Source of the DNA: Butyricicoccus_A sp963620595
GTDB taxonomy: Bacteria > Bacillota > Clostridia > Oscillospirales > Butyricicoccaceae
Reading direction: 5' to 3'
Assembly: GCA_963620595.1 (NCBI GenBank)
Contig: CAVFAY010000037.1
Span: 1-20,673 of the forward strand
DNA: 20,673 bases
Below, piece by piece: positions 1-7,796 of this stretch. The position numbers and the translations under genes are program-made. Position 1 is the stretch's first letter; every line of letters begins with the position of its first letter. The notes under the pieces were generated by a model, which searched no databases, was not told where the DNA came from, and was given only the letters and a program-made list of their open reading frames with translations.

Positions 1-74
1 AGTATACAGACAGCAACGGTGAGTTTGCATATGCATTCTCCGATCCGATTACTGTTAGCTATAATGGACTGTAA
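1..74 (+). CDS. C-terminal end of a truncated protein (5' part outside window)
   Basis: An open frame enters from the left edge (first full codon at 3) and ends at the TAA at 72-74. The 23 visible residues begin YTDSNGEFAYAF and end SYNGL. The alternation of polar and aromatic residues looks like the last strands of a secreted beta-sandwich protein, but too little is present to assign a family. A hairpin follows at 90-130, consistent with the end of a transcription unit. Confidence 0.5.
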   Translation, partial: YTDSNGEFAYAFSDPITVSYNGL

Positions 75-85
75 TTAAGTCATCG

Positions 86-130
86 AAAAAGAAGGCTCGA
101 AGATTCCGCAGAGGGATTTTCGAGCCTTCT
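86..130. terminator. Strong hairpin, terminator-like
   Basis: A perfect 12-bp stem (90-101 pairing with 119-130) encloses a 17-nt loop. On the minus strand it is followed by five T residues (complement of 86-90). On the plus strand no T-run follows. It sits between the truncated CDS and the SLH-protein promoter and most likely insulates the two. Confidence 0.55.
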
Positions 131-176
131 GTGCATAGTGTTTCGCTATAATGTTGGACACATCTTTATTGATTGA

Positions 177-205
177 TTGACAAATAAAAAGAATTTTTGT
201 ATAAT
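177..205 (+). promoter_or_regulatory. Perfect-consensus sigma-A promoter of the SLH gene
   Basis: TTGACA at 177-182 and TATAAT at 200-205 are separated by exactly 17 bp, a 12/12 match to the vegetative consensus. The predicted transcript starts near 212 and has a leader of about 40 nt before the SLH start codon. Such a promoter predicts high constitutive expression, as expected for an abundant surface protein. Confidence 0.9.
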
Positions 206-253
206 ATAAATAAATTTATAAGCGTGTACAAAACGCTGAAAGGAGTGGCTGAT

Positions 254-943
254 ATGAAAAAGAGATTAATAAGTCTGCTGTTAGCGGGATGCATGACAGC
301 AATGCTTTCGGTTTCTGCATTTGCAGCAAATACAACGGGGGCAGAGACAAAGAACGAAGAAGCTTCCTTAAAGGAACCAGTATCGAAGGTGTTTACTGAC
401 GTTTCGGCAGATGCTTGGTACACACCAAGTGTGCAGTACGTATATAACCATGATGTTATGATTGGTGTTTCTGCGGACAAGTTCGCACCGGAAGTTGGTT
501 TTAACCGCGCAATGGTTGTACAGACCATGTACAATCGTTCCAGCGACAAGAGCTTTGACAAGAGTGCCGCACCGGCATTTACCGATGTTACCAACAAGAA
601 TCTTTGGTTCTATGATGCAATACAGTGGGCAGCACAAAGAGGTGTTATTGCTGGTTACAGCGATGGTACCTTCCGTCCGTATCAGGATGTTACCCGTCAG
701 GAGTTCGCAAAGATTCTGTACTACGCTGCTGGCAGCCCGTCGATTGTAAACGGTGCTGTATTGCCGCATCCAGACTTTAAGGATGTTGCTTCTTGGGCAA
801 AGAACGCAATGATTTGGTGTAATGCACGTCAAATCGTTCAGGGCGTTCCGGTAAACGGTGCCCTGTATCTCCAGCCGCAGGGCGTTACCAACCGTGCACA
901 GGCAGCGCGCATGCTGTCTCAGTATCTGGGAATTACCGGCTGA
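254..943 (+). CDS. Secreted three-SLH-domain surface protein
   Basis: 229-aa precursor. The ATG at 254 follows AAAGGAG (239-245) by 8 nt; an upstream in-frame ATG at 197 lies inside the promoter -10 region and is not the start. Residues 1-24 are a signal peptide (KKR, hydrophobic core, cleavage after AFA). Three SLH repeats fill the rest, roughly residues 46-94, 108-157 and 173-225, with recognisable FTDV/FKDV starts and the G-D-G-F-P turn of repeat 2. Three SLH units normally make a trimer-like unit that binds pyruvylated secondary cell-wall polymer. There is no other domain, so the protein is all anchor; it could be a minor surface-layer component or wall-polymer-binding factor. Transcribed alone between a consensus promoter and a strong terminator. 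Confidence 0.9.
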   Translation: MKKRLISLLLAGCMTAMLSVSAFAANTTGAETKNEEASLKEPVSKVFTDVSADAWYTPSVQYVYNHDVMIGVSADKFAPEVGFNRAMVVQTMYNRSSDKSFDKSAAPAFTDVTNKNLWFYDAIQWAAQRGVIAGYSDGTFRPYQDVTRQEFAKILYYAAGSPSIVNGAVLPHPDFKDVASWAKNAMIWCNARQIVQGVPVNGALYLQPQGVTNRAQAARMLSQYLGITG

Positions 944-973
944 TTGATAACAAAAAAGCGATAAGACAACCAA

Positions 974-1003
974 AAAATGCCATCCGATTTCGGATGGCAT
1001 TTT
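974..1003. terminator. Bidirectional rho-independent terminator
   Basis: A 13-bp perfect stem (974-986 with 991-1003) with a 4-nt loop is flanked by an A-run on the left and a T-run on the right. It can terminate the SLH gene on the plus strand and the sulfhydrylase gene on the minus strand. Confidence 0.9.
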
Positions 1004-1015
1004 CTTCTGCTGTTT

Positions 1016-2290
1016 TTACTCTGCGATAGCGGCGAATGCCTGCTTGAGATCATCGAGAATGTCATCGACATGCTCCAGACCGACAGACAGACGCACAAGA
1101 CCCGGCGTGATGCCGCAGGCAACGAGCTGCTCATCACTGAGCTGGCGGTGCGTTGCCGTTGCCGGATGCAGGATGCAGCTGTGAATGTCTGCGACATGAA
1201 CCTCCAGAGAAATCATCTTTAAGCTGTCAATGAATTTAGCAGCGCGGGAGCGGCCGCCCTTGATGGAGAACGAGATGACACCGGCAGTGCCCTCCGGCAG
1301 ATATTTCTGTGCCAGCGCGTGATACTTGTCAGACGGCAGATTCGGATAGTTGATGAATTCTACATCCGGCTGCTGCTCTAAGAACTGCGCGACTTCCAGT
1401 GCGTTCTTGCTGTGCTGGCGAATGCGGAGCGGCAGGGTCTGCAAGCCGAGATCAAGCAGAAATGCGCCCATCGGTGTCTGACAGGTGCCCATGTCGCGCA
1501 TGAGCTGTACGCGCGCCTTGGTGATGTAGGCGGCAGCACCGAAGGATTCTGTATAGCGCAGACCGTGATACGACTCGTCCGGCTCTGTCAGTCCCGGGAA
1601 CTTGCCCGAAGCGCCCCAATCGAATTTGCCGCTGTCTACAATGACGCCGCCCATCTGCACGGCATGACCGTCCATGTATTTTGTCGTAGAATGTACGATA
1701 ATATCTGCACCGAAATCAAACGGACGGCACAGGATTGGCGTGGCAAACGTGTTGTCTACAATGAGCGGAATGCCGTTGTTATGTGCCAAAGCGGCGAACT
1801 TTTCGATGTCGAGCACATGCAGTGCCGGATTGGCAATGGTCTCGCCAAAAACAGCCTTGGTGTTCGGACGAATTTCCTTCTGTAATTGCTCCAGCGGCGC
1901 ATCGCCATCGATAAAGGTTACATCAACACCGAATTTCTTGAGTGTCACACCGAACAGATTAAAGGTACCACCATAAACAGCGGATGCCACAATGATGTGA
2001 TCGCCAGCATTTGCGATGTTCATGACAGAGAGCATAGAGGCCGCCTGTCCGGAGCTCGTGCACAGCGCACCAACGCCGCCTTCAAGTGCGGCGATTTTTT
2101 TCTCTACATAGTCAATGGTCGGATTGCCCAGACGGGTGTAGAATGCATCACCTGCGGTCAGGTCGAACAGTGCACCGACATGCTCTGTGGAATCGAAGGT
2201 GAACGTCGTGGATTGGTAAATCGGCAGGGCACGCGGACTGCCGTTTTTCGGCTCGTAACCTGCTTGAATACACATGGTTTCTGGTCTCAT
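1016..2290 (-). CDS. metY: O-acetylhomoserine sulfhydrylase (Cys/Met metabolism PLP enzyme)
   Basis: 424 aa, the usual length of the OAH-sulfhydrylase branch of the Cys/Met PLP-dependent family, which converts O-acetylhomoserine plus sulfide (or methanethiol) to homocysteine (or methionine). The PLP lysine is K204 in the motif HSTTKYMDGH. Y51 and R53 in YTRLGNPT are the phosphate-contacting residues contributed across the dimer, and SSGQAA (79-84) is the PLP phosphate loop. Start ATG at 2290 lies behind AAAGGTAGG. The gene is monocistronic with its own promoter upstream and shares the bidirectional terminator at 974-1003. Cystathionine gamma-synthase/lyase relatives are shorter, near 380-400 aa, which favours this assignment. 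No SAM riboswitch or T-box is visible in the short leader. Confidence 0.88.
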   Translation of the reverse strand: MRPETMCIQAGYEPKNGSPRALPIYQSTTFTFDSTEHVGALFDLTAGDAFYTRLGNPTIDYVEKKIAALEGGVGALCTSSGQAASMLSVMNIANAGDHIIVASAVYGGTFNLFGVTLKKFGVDVTFIDGDAPLEQLQKEIRPNTKAVFGETIANPALHVLDIEKFAALAHNNGIPLIVDNTFATPILCRPFDFGADIIVHSTTKYMDGHAVQMGGVIVDSGKFDWGASGKFPGLTEPDESYHGLRYTESFGAAAYITKARVQLMRDMGTCQTPMGAFLLDLGLQTLPLRIRQHSKNALEVAQFLEQQPDVEFINYPNLPSDKYHALAQKYLPEGTAGVISFSIKGGRSRAAKFIDSLKMISLEVHVADIHSCILHPATATHRQLSDEQLVACGITPGLVRLSVGLEHVDDILDDLKQAFAAIAE

Positions 2291-2322
2291 TATACAAAAC
2301 CTACCTTTCTAGTGGGAAAAAC

Positions 2323-2379
2323 TTGAACGTTTTCAACAAAATATACTAATACCGTACCATATGAGGGAATTGCTGTCAA
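2323..2379 (-). promoter_or_regulatory. Candidate metY promoter with downstream inverted repeat
   Basis: On the minus strand TTGACA (2379-2374) is followed 17 bp later by TACGGT (2356-2351), a perfect -35 with a weak -10 (3/6). Just downstream, within the leader, lies the imperfect palindrome TTGAAAACGTTCAA (2336-2323; 5-bp arms, 4-nt spacer). A weak promoter next to a dyad suggests regulation, perhaps by sulfur supply, but the regulator cannot be named from sequence. Confidence 0.45.
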
Positions 2380-2389
2380 GCAGTCTGAA

Positions 2390-2430
2390 AAAGATAAAAG
2401 CCAACTAAGAAATCAAATTCTTAGCTGGCT
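2390..2430 (-). terminator. Terminator after the DUF3658 remnant
   Basis: A 13-bp stem with one wobble pair (2399-2411 with 2418-2430) and a 6-nt loop is followed on the minus strand by TTTTATCTTTTT. It is correctly placed for the remnant gene ending at 2439. Confidence 0.75.
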
Positions 2431-2438
2431 GATAAGAG

Positions 2439-2852
2439 TTATAGGATTCCGATTTTCATCAGTCTCCATTCTAGGTATTTGGAATTTAAACTAATATGAT
2501 ATTTGCTGCGTAATAATAATTGAATAGATAAGAGTATATCAGAATTTGTTTTGAGTTGCAGGATGTTTTGAATATCTGAATCGAAATAGTCATCAGGTGC
2601 ACTGACAAGAGTATTTGATTTCCAGAGCCGTAAATTCCTATTTTCTTCTAATAATTGTCTCCAAGTATCGCATATGTCTCGTTTTCTAGCGTTGGATAAT
2701 TGTTTTTTATTAGATAATTGAGCGAGAATTTCGTTAGGAGGATAATCACTGTAACTAATGAAATTCGCATTCAATTTTTTGTCGGGTGATGTAATATATA
2801 TGGGAAGATTGTAGTCTTTCAGATAGATACCTGATACATGTGTTATAAAATT
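2439..2852 (-). pseudogene. Remnant of a DUF1835/DUF3658-type protein (5' truncated)
   Basis: The minus-strand frame is open from 2852 to the stop at 2439-2441, but contains no ATG and no Shine-Dalgarno site; the only possible initiator giving a 111-aa product is a TTG at 2774. The product resembles the C-terminal DUF3658 half of DUF1835 proteins: W..LLEEN..LRLW, a LVSAPDDYFDSDI segment, and an ending YLEWRLMKIGIL. Coding-like sequence continues upstream of the TTG (KDYNLPIYITSPDKK) to a stop at 2853-2855, so the N-terminal DUF1835 domain is missing. It is AT-rich compared with its neighbours but retains a terminator. I read it as a decayed fragment; a short functional protein from TTG is possible. 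Function of the family is unknown to me. Confidence 0.5.
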
Positions 2853-2953
2853 TTAATTGCATGATAGCACAATCGGAGGCAGACTGCAATCATTTAAATA
2901 TGAAAGAAACCTTAAGATTTTATTGATACAGAAAATGAAGAGATACTTTGTAC

Positions 2954-2982
2954 TTGCCACACCTGCACGAAGTTAGTATAAT
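2954..2982 (+). promoter_or_regulatory. Sigma-A promoter of the DUF896-cca-HD operon
   Basis: TTGCCA (2954-2959) and TATAAT (2977-2982) are spaced by 17 bp, an 11/12 match. It lies about 40 bp upstream of the DUF896 start. Confidence 0.8.
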
Positions 2983-3021
2983 AAAAAGATAAAGGAATTT
3001 GGAATAGATGGAGGCAGGATG

Positions 3022-3246
3022 ATGGAAAAAGAGAAAATTGCGCGCATCAATGCGCTGGCGAAGAAGGCAAAGGCGGAGGGCTTGACCGATGCGGAAAAGG
3101 CCGAGCAGAAGCAGCTGCGCGATGAATATATTGCCGAGTATCGTGCCAATCTCAAGGCACAGCTGGACAACACGACAATTGTAGAACCGGACGGCACCAA
3201 GCACCCGCTGAAACGGAAGCCGTACAATGGTCTGCGGCGCCATTAA
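3022..3246 (+). CDS. DUF896 (YnzC-like) small protein
   Basis: 74 aa. The family signature is clear: start MEKEKIARINALAKKAK, then GLTDAEKAEQKQLRDEYI and a short charged tail. Members such as B. subtilis YnzC are small helical-hairpin cytoplasmic proteins of unknown role. Two tandem ATGs exist (3019 and 3022); GGAGG at 3010-3014 is 7 nt from the second and only 4 nt from the first, so 3022 is preferred. Its last 20 bases overlap the CCA-adding enzyme start at 3227, which implies translational coupling in an operon transcribed from the promoter at 2954. Confidence 0.85.
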   Translation: MEKEKIARINALAKKAKAEGLTDAEKAEQKQLRDEYIAEYRANLKAQLDNTTIVEPDGTKHPLKRKPYNGLRRH

Positions 3247-4780
3247 CACGACGGATTTTTCTGTGCCGAAGCAAATCGGTATGGTCATGGAGCGGCTGGA
3301 ACAGGCGGGATTTGCCTGCTATATTGTCGGCGGCGCAGTGCGCGACTGGCTGGCAGGCGGAAAGCCGCATGACTATGATTTGTGTACGGCAGCCAAACCG
3401 GAACAAACGGAACAGATTTTTTCTGATGTACAGGTGATTGAGACCGGTCTGAAGCATGGAACCGTGACCATTGTATTGGATGGAGAACCAATAGAAATCA
3501 CGACATTCCGCACAGAAGGTGCTTATTCTGACGGACGCAGGCCGGATGCCGTGGCATTTGTGACGGATATTACACAGGATTTGGCGCGGCGGGATTTCAC
3601 GGTCAATGCGATGGCATGGAGCCCGCGGCGCGGATTGTGCGATCCATTTGGCGGAAAAGAGGATTTAAAACGCAAATGCATTCGCTGTGTCGGCGATGCA
3701 GAAACACGGTTTCAGGAGGATGCCCTGCGGATTTTGCGGGCCCTGCGGTTTGCTGCGACAAGAGGATATACGGTAGAACCGCACACCGCACAAGCCCTGC
3801 ACGATAACAGACACCGCTTGGTGCATGTTTCTGCGGAACGAATTACGGCAGAGCTGCTGCAATTGGTCTGCGGCGCGTATGCCGGTGCTGTGTGCATGGA
3901 GTTTGCGGATATTTTGACGGAAATTTTACCGGAACTTGCACCGATGATTGGGTTTAATCAGCACAATCCGCATCATAAATATGATATATGGGAGCACTCT
4001 GTCCGTGCTATGGAGGCGATTCGGCCGGAGCCGCTATTGCGGCTGGCGATGCTGTTTCATGACTGCGGCAAACCAAAAACATTTACGGTAGATGCACAGG
4101 GGATCGGCCATTTTTATGGACATCCGGCGCAGTCGTATGTTGTTGCCAAGCAGGCTGTTCAGCGTTTGCGGTTATCTGCACAGATGGAACAGCAGCTGCT
4201 GTATTTGGTGCGGCATCACGATACGCCGTTGGGACAAACGCCGCGCAGCGTCCGGCGCAAATTGGCGGTGCACGGCGAGCGGGCCTTTCGGCAGCTGTTG
4301 GCAATAAAAAAAGCAGATTGCATTGGGCAGGGAACAACACCGCGCAATCAGACCGAGCTGCTGCAAACCGAACAATTGCTGGAAGAAACACTGCAACAGG
4401 ACAATTGCCTGACGCGGCGGGACTTGGCGGTCAATGGACATGACTTGCAGCAGTGGGGCGTTTCCGGTCGAGAAATTCGATTTTTCTTGTCTGAAATGCT
4501 CAATCGTGTCTTAGACGAACCAGAAAATAACACCCGTGACCGGCTCAGAGCTATTTTTGACGAGCTGAGAGCGCATCAGGATCGAATCGAACTGACGGTC
4601 AGCGGCATGAGTGCAGGATGCTGTGTGCGCGAAGTACGCCGCCGCATGGAACGCATTCCGCAGGTGCAAAAGGTAGATATTGTCCTAGACAGCGGACAGA
4701 TTGTATTATATGGACAAAAAATACCGCTGGAACAGGTGCGGAATGCCCTGTCAGCGGCGGGATTTGAGGTGGTAATATGA
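3227..4780 (+). CDS. cca: CCA-adding tRNA nucleotidyltransferase with HD domain and HMA-like C-terminal domain
   Basis: 517 aa. Class II tRNA nucleotidyltransferase that builds or repairs the 3' CCA end of tRNAs. The head domain shows GGAVRDWL (35-42) and the metal-binding D49/D51 in HDYDL; RRDFTVNAMA (121-130) and EDALRILRALRFAATRGY (164-181) are the NTP- and RNA-binding motifs. An HD domain follows, with H278-D279 in LFHDCGKP and further histidines at 299 and 330-331. The body ends near 450. Unusually, residues 454-517 resemble a heavy-metal-associated (HMA) ferredoxin-like fold: LTVSGMSAGCCVREVRRRM, a QKVDIVLDSGQIVLYG strand pair, and ALSAAGFEVV at the end. The first Cys of the usual GMxCxxC is Ala463. 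Bacterial relatives are generally 390-460 aa, so this is an added domain. The start overlaps the DUF896 stop; the 3' end overlaps the next gene by 4 nt (ATGA). Confidence 0.92.
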   Translation: MVCGAINTTDFSVPKQIGMVMERLEQAGFACYIVGGAVRDWLAGGKPHDYDLCTAAKPEQTEQIFSDVQVIETGLKHGTVTIVLDGEPIEITTFRTEGAYSDGRRPDAVAFVTDITQDLARRDFTVNAMAWSPRRGLCDPFGGKEDLKRKCIRCVGDAETRFQEDALRILRALRFAATRGYTVEPHTAQALHDNRHRLVHVSAERITAELLQLVCGAYAGAVCMEFADILTEILPELAPMIGFNQHNPHHKYDIWEHSVRAMEAIRPEPLLRLAMLFHDCGKPKTFTVDAQGIGHFYGHPAQSYVVAKQAVQRLRLSAQMEQQLLYLVRHHDTPLGQTPRSVRRKLAVHGERAFRQLLAIKKADCIGQGTTPRNQTELLQTEQLLEETLQQDNCLTRRDLAVNGHDLQQWGVSGREIRFFLSEMLNRVLDEPENNTRDRLRAIFDELRAHQDRIELTVSGMSAGCCVREVRRRMERIPQVQKVDIVLDSGQIVLYGQKIPLEQVRNALSAAGFEVVI

Positions 4781-5358
4781 GTTTGGATTATAAACAGATT
4801 TTTGTCGATCAGTATACACAGCACATCAAGCGGCGCGGTGCAGATCGTTTGCTGGAATGGCTGCTCAGTTCGGATTTCTTTACAGCACCGGCATCGACAC
4901 GGTTTCACTCGGCGTATGAGGGCGGCTTGGTGGAACACAGCCTGAATGTCTATAAGGTCTTTATGAAAAAGCACTTTGTAGAGGGCGAAGATGATCCGGA
5001 GAGCGTAGCAATTTGCACGCTGCTGCATGACATCTGCAAGGCGGGCTTTTATGAGGTCTCGTATCGCAATCGAAAAAATGAGGACGGTCAGTGGGAAAAG
5101 GTTCCATATTATACCATCAATGACCGCTTTCCGTATGGTCATGGCGAAAAGTCTGTCTTTCTCATCGAGCGATTTATGCGCCTGAAAAATGAGGAGGCGG
5201 TTGCCATTCGCTGGCATATGGGCGGATTTGACGACACGGCAAAGGCAGGCTCGTTTGCCATTGCCCATGCGTATGAGCAGTATCCGCTGGCAGTCAAAGT
5301 ACATTTGTCTGACCTCGAAGCAACATATTTGTGTGAGAGTCGAAATGAAGATGACTGA
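4777..5358 (+). CDS. HD-domain metal-dependent phosphohydrolase
   Basis: 193 aa, single HD domain. Likely metal ligands are H44 and H54 (FHSAYEGGLVEHS), H84-D85 (LLHDICKAG), H122 (YGHGEKS), H147 (RWHMGG) and D179 (HLSDLEAT). This layout resembles the HD domain of YhaM-type 3'-5' exoribonucleases but without the N-terminal OB fold, so a nuclease or nucleotidase role is possible; the substrate cannot be read from sequence. It is coupled to cca through an ATGA overlap, which hints at RNA metabolism. Its TGA stop (5356-5358) directly abuts the stop of the opposing glycosylase gene, leaving no room for a separate intergenic terminator. Confidence 0.82.
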   Translation: MSLDYKQIFVDQYTQHIKRRGADRLLEWLLSSDFFTAPASTRFHSAYEGGLVEHSLNVYKVFMKKHFVEGEDDPESVAICTLLHDICKAGFYEVSYRNRKNEDGQWEKVPYYTINDRFPYGHGEKSVFLIERFMRLKNEEAVAIRWHMGGFDDTAKAGSFAIAHAYEQYPLAVKVHLSDLEATYLCESRNEDD

Positions 5359-6189
5359 TTATTGATAATGCTCTCGGGTATAGAAAAAGAAATATTGCTG
5401 ATACACGCCCGCATACGGGCTGTTGATGAATCGTTTCATGTCGCCGCTGTAATATGCGGCGGCTTTTTTCATCCAGGTGTCCACCGGAAAGGCATCCAGC
5501 TTGTGCAGACCAAACAGCAAAAAGCAATCCGCAACCTTTCTTCCCACGCCGCGCAGCTGCATGATTTCGCGGCGCGCGCTGTCGGTATCCAGTTGTTCCA
5601 GCGCGGAAAAATCAATCGCGCCGGAACACACAGCCTGTGCGGCGGAGATCAGATATGGTGTGCGGTAGCCTGCCCGCAGAGGTGCCAAATCTTCGGTTGT
5701 ACAAACAGCAAGCTGTTCGGGCGTTGGAAACATATATAGTGTTTGATCCTCGAATACGATCGGTTTGCCCAGCAGCGTGCACAATCGGTCAACAATGCCG
5801 GTGATACGCGGAATGTTGTTGCATTGGGAGAGGATAAACGTGCACAGGGCTTCCCAAGGGTCCTGACGCAGGATGCGGATGCCGCGTCCAAACGCTGCGG
5901 CGGCAGAGGTAAACGCATCGACGGCGAAGCTGTCGCAGATTGCGGCATAATCCGTGTCGCAGTCGAAATACGCGCGCCAGAGCTGTTCATACTGCTGCAT
6001 ATCAGAGGAAAGAACCAACGCACCATGGGAATCGGTAACGCGAGCCGGTACGCCGCGGACGATGCCGAGATAGCTGCCATCCGGCTGCTGCGTCCAGCGA
6101 AAGCATTGACCGCAGGTGAAGGTCTGATGGGCAGAGAATGGGCTGGCGCTTGTGACGATCAGATTATTGTCTTGTGTAGTGATTGACAT
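5359..6189 (-). CDS. Ogg-type 8-oxoguanine DNA glycosylase
   Basis: 276 aa from the ATG at 6189, which has GGAGGG 8 nt upstream; an in-frame start at 6222 lacks such a site. Excises oxidised guanine in base-excision repair and cleaves the strand by beta-elimination. The N-terminal OGG_N fold carries FTCGQCFRW (24-32) and is followed by the HhH-GPD domain: FILSQCNNIPRI (118-129), the hairpin LRGVGRKVADC (212-222) with catalytic lysine K218, and FPVDTWMKK (234-242) with catalytic D237. This is the Ogg1-like lineage found in Clostridia rather than MutM. It is the only gene of its transcript and converges on the cca-HD operon with zero spacing. A role in anaerobes meeting oxygen is reasonable but not shown here. 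Confidence 0.9.
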   Translation of the reverse strand: MSITTQDNNLIVTSASPFSAHQTFTCGQCFRWTQQPDGSYLGIVRGVPARVTDSHGALVLSSDMQQYEQLWRAYFDCDTDYAAICDSFAVDAFTSAAAAFGRGIRILRQDPWEALCTFILSQCNNIPRITGIVDRLCTLLGKPIVFEDQTLYMFPTPEQLAVCTTEDLAPLRAGYRTPYLISAAQAVCSGAIDFSALEQLDTDSARREIMQLRGVGRKVADCFLLFGLHKLDAFPVDTWMKKAAAYYSGDMKRFINSPYAGVYQQYFFFYTREHYQ

Positions 6190-6212
6190 GATACATCCCT
6201 CCTGCTTTCGAC

Positions 6213-6242
6213 ATTTTATCACAAATTCGAAGACTGATACAA
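6213..6242 (-). promoter_or_regulatory. Candidate promoter of the glycosylase gene
   Basis: On the minus strand TTGTAT (6242-6237) and TAAAAT (6218-6213) are separated by 18 bp. The match is moderate (9/12) but correctly placed just upstream of the Shine-Dalgarno site of the gene starting at 6189. Confidence 0.5.
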
Positions 6243-6273
6243 TATCTTAAGAATTTTTTATGTGTTTGTCCAT

Positions 6274-6301
6274 ATGACTGGAACGAAAGATATGGTATAA
6301 T
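6274..6301 (+). promoter_or_regulatory. Promoter of the phosphodiester glycosidase gene
   Basis: A perfect -10 TATAAT (6296-6301) is preceded at 16 bp by ATGACT (6274-6279), a 4/6 match to the -35 box. It lies about 40 bp upstream of the TTG start at 6342. Confidence 0.6.
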
Positions 6302-6341
6302 AAAACGAATTTTGTAACAATGCAGAGGAGGAAGTGCATCC

Positions 6342-7646
6342 TTGGGCGGAAAAAATGATGCAGGACAATCCGGCTGGAAGGTCGTAGAAGAAGAAAGGGT
6401 AAAAAATCCGAAACGAGCCAAGCGCAAAGCCAAACATGCGGGCAAGCGCCGCAAGCACAAAAAGCGCAGTCTGGCACAGAGACTGACAAGATGGTTTATT
6501 GCAGCGGCATTGCTTGCGGGAGTATATTGTGTGCTGGTGTTTTCTAATATTCCACTGCTTGAGAAATGGCGAACTATTTATATTGAAACAGCGATGGGAA
6601 CGATGAACCATCAATGGCTGGCAACGCGGTTTCTTCCGCAATCGGTAATTGACGATGTAATGAAGGGACGCATGGCAATAGAATTGCAGCAGGAAGAATA
6701 TAATTCTTCTTGGGGCACAGAGGAGACAGCGTTTCCGAGCCATGCCGATGCCATTGGTTCGTGGAAAACGGTGAAAAAACATTTTTCGGAACAGTATCCG
6801 GAAATTGATCAGGATTCGCTGAAAAAATATCTGGAAAAACATAAAAACAAGAAATTACTGGATAGTGACGGATGCCTGCTCATTGATCAAGCAGACTATG
6901 ATGATGACGAAACTGGTATCAAGACCGTTTACGGCGATGATGTCTGCGCCATCGATACACACAATGGCATTGTCATTGTCAGCCTGACCGGTGACGGTTA
7001 TTCTGGCCGCATGGCGATTGTCAAAAACTCCGAACAGGTACAGCTGGCAACCGCAGCCAATCTCGGATCTTCTGGCAGCTATCTCGACCGAATTTGCGAG
7101 AGAAATGATGCCGTGCTCGGCATCAATGCCAGCGGATTCTCTGATCCGGAGGGAACAGGAAATGGCGGCGAGGCATTCGGCATGATTTTGTCTGACGGAG
7201 AATTGCATCGGAAATCCCTAGACACGACCATGAAGGTCATTAGTCTGGATCAAGAAGATCATCTGGAAATATCCAATACGCTGCCGAAAAAAGCACGGGA
7301 TGCCATGCAGTTTAGTCCGGCACTCGTGGTCAACGGCGAACAGCTCATCAGCGGCTCGTCCGGCTGGGGCTTACAGCCGCGCTCTGTCATTGGTCAGACA
7401 AAGGAAGGTGAAATGCTGCTGGCGATCGTAGACGGCAGACAGCCAAGCTATTCTGTCGGCATCACGCTTGGCGACTTGACGGATATTTTGTATCAGTACG
7501 GTGCATATCAGGCGTGCAATTTAGACGGTGGTTCATCCGCTGTCATGTACTATCGCGGACGAATCATCACGCACTCTTCCGCAGCCAATTCCGAGCGGGG
7601 ACGGCATATCCCGAATGGCTGGATTGTCAAAGAACCGAATTCGTGA
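6342..7646 (+). CDS. Membrane-anchored phosphodiester glycosidase (NAGPA/DUF2233) family protein
   Basis: 434 aa starting at TTG 6342, supported by AGAGGAGG ending 10 nt upstream; no in-frame ATG lies nearby. The N-terminus is unusually basic (about 18 Lys/Arg between residues 21 and 50), followed by one TM helix at 51-68, so the rest faces the cell exterior (positive-inside rule). A spacer with acidic and coiled regions (100-190) leads to the catalytic family domain (about 195-430). Diagnostic motifs are GINASGF (260-266), PALVVNGE (326-333), RSVIG (347-351), VDGR (363-366) and NLDGGSSA (393-400). The family includes the mammalian 'uncovering enzyme' and bacterial exopolysaccharide-associated proteins; clostridial substrates are unknown, a wall glycopolymer being plausible. 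Stand-alone gene with its own promoter and terminator. Confidence 0.88.
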   Translation: MGGKNDAGQSGWKVVEEERVKNPKRAKRKAKHAGKRRKHKKRSLAQRLTRWFIAAALLAGVYCVLVFSNIPLLEKWRTIYIETAMGTMNHQWLATRFLPQSVIDDVMKGRMAIELQQEEYNSSWGTEETAFPSHADAIGSWKTVKKHFSEQYPEIDQDSLKKYLEKHKNKKLLDSDGCLLIDQADYDDDETGIKTVYGDDVCAIDTHNGIVIVSLTGDGYSGRMAIVKNSEQVQLATAANLGSSGSYLDRICERNDAVLGINASGFSDPEGTGNGGEAFGMILSDGELHRKSLDTTMKVISLDQEDHLEISNTLPKKARDAMQFSPALVVNGEQLISGSSGWGLQPRSVIGQTKEGEMLLAIVDGRQPSYSVGITLGDLTDILYQYGAYQACNLDGGSSAVMYYRGRIITHSSAANSERGRHIPNGWIVKEPNS

Positions 7647-7659
7647 AATAAAGGGAAAA

Positions 7660-7685
7660 GGCTTCTGCTCCGGCAGAAGTCTTTT
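7660..7685 (+). terminator. Rho-independent terminator after the glycosidase gene
   Basis: A 9-bp stem with one G-T wobble (7660-7668 with 7673-7681) and a 4-nt loop is followed by TTTT at 7682-7685. Confidence 0.85.
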
Positions 7686-7796
7686 GCACGTTCAAACAGA
7701 ATAATTTTTTTCTTTCTCCTCAATTCGCCTTCCATCGCGGGGCTTTCATGTCATGCTGGAAAGGGCAGCGCATGAGAAATATTTGCTGCTGAGGAG

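Noticed and set aside
143..151. Possible extra small ORFs or an RNA gene between 130 and 200
   Set aside because: Only the consensus promoter and short TTGA repeats are visible.
2291..2400. SAM riboswitch or T-box before metY
   Set aside because: The leader is too short and lacks the conserved core and terminator structure.
5340..5380. Zero-gap convergent stops of the HD gene and the glycosylase gene as a special overlap
   Set aside because: Abutting convergent genes are common in compact genomes; nothing else marks the junction.
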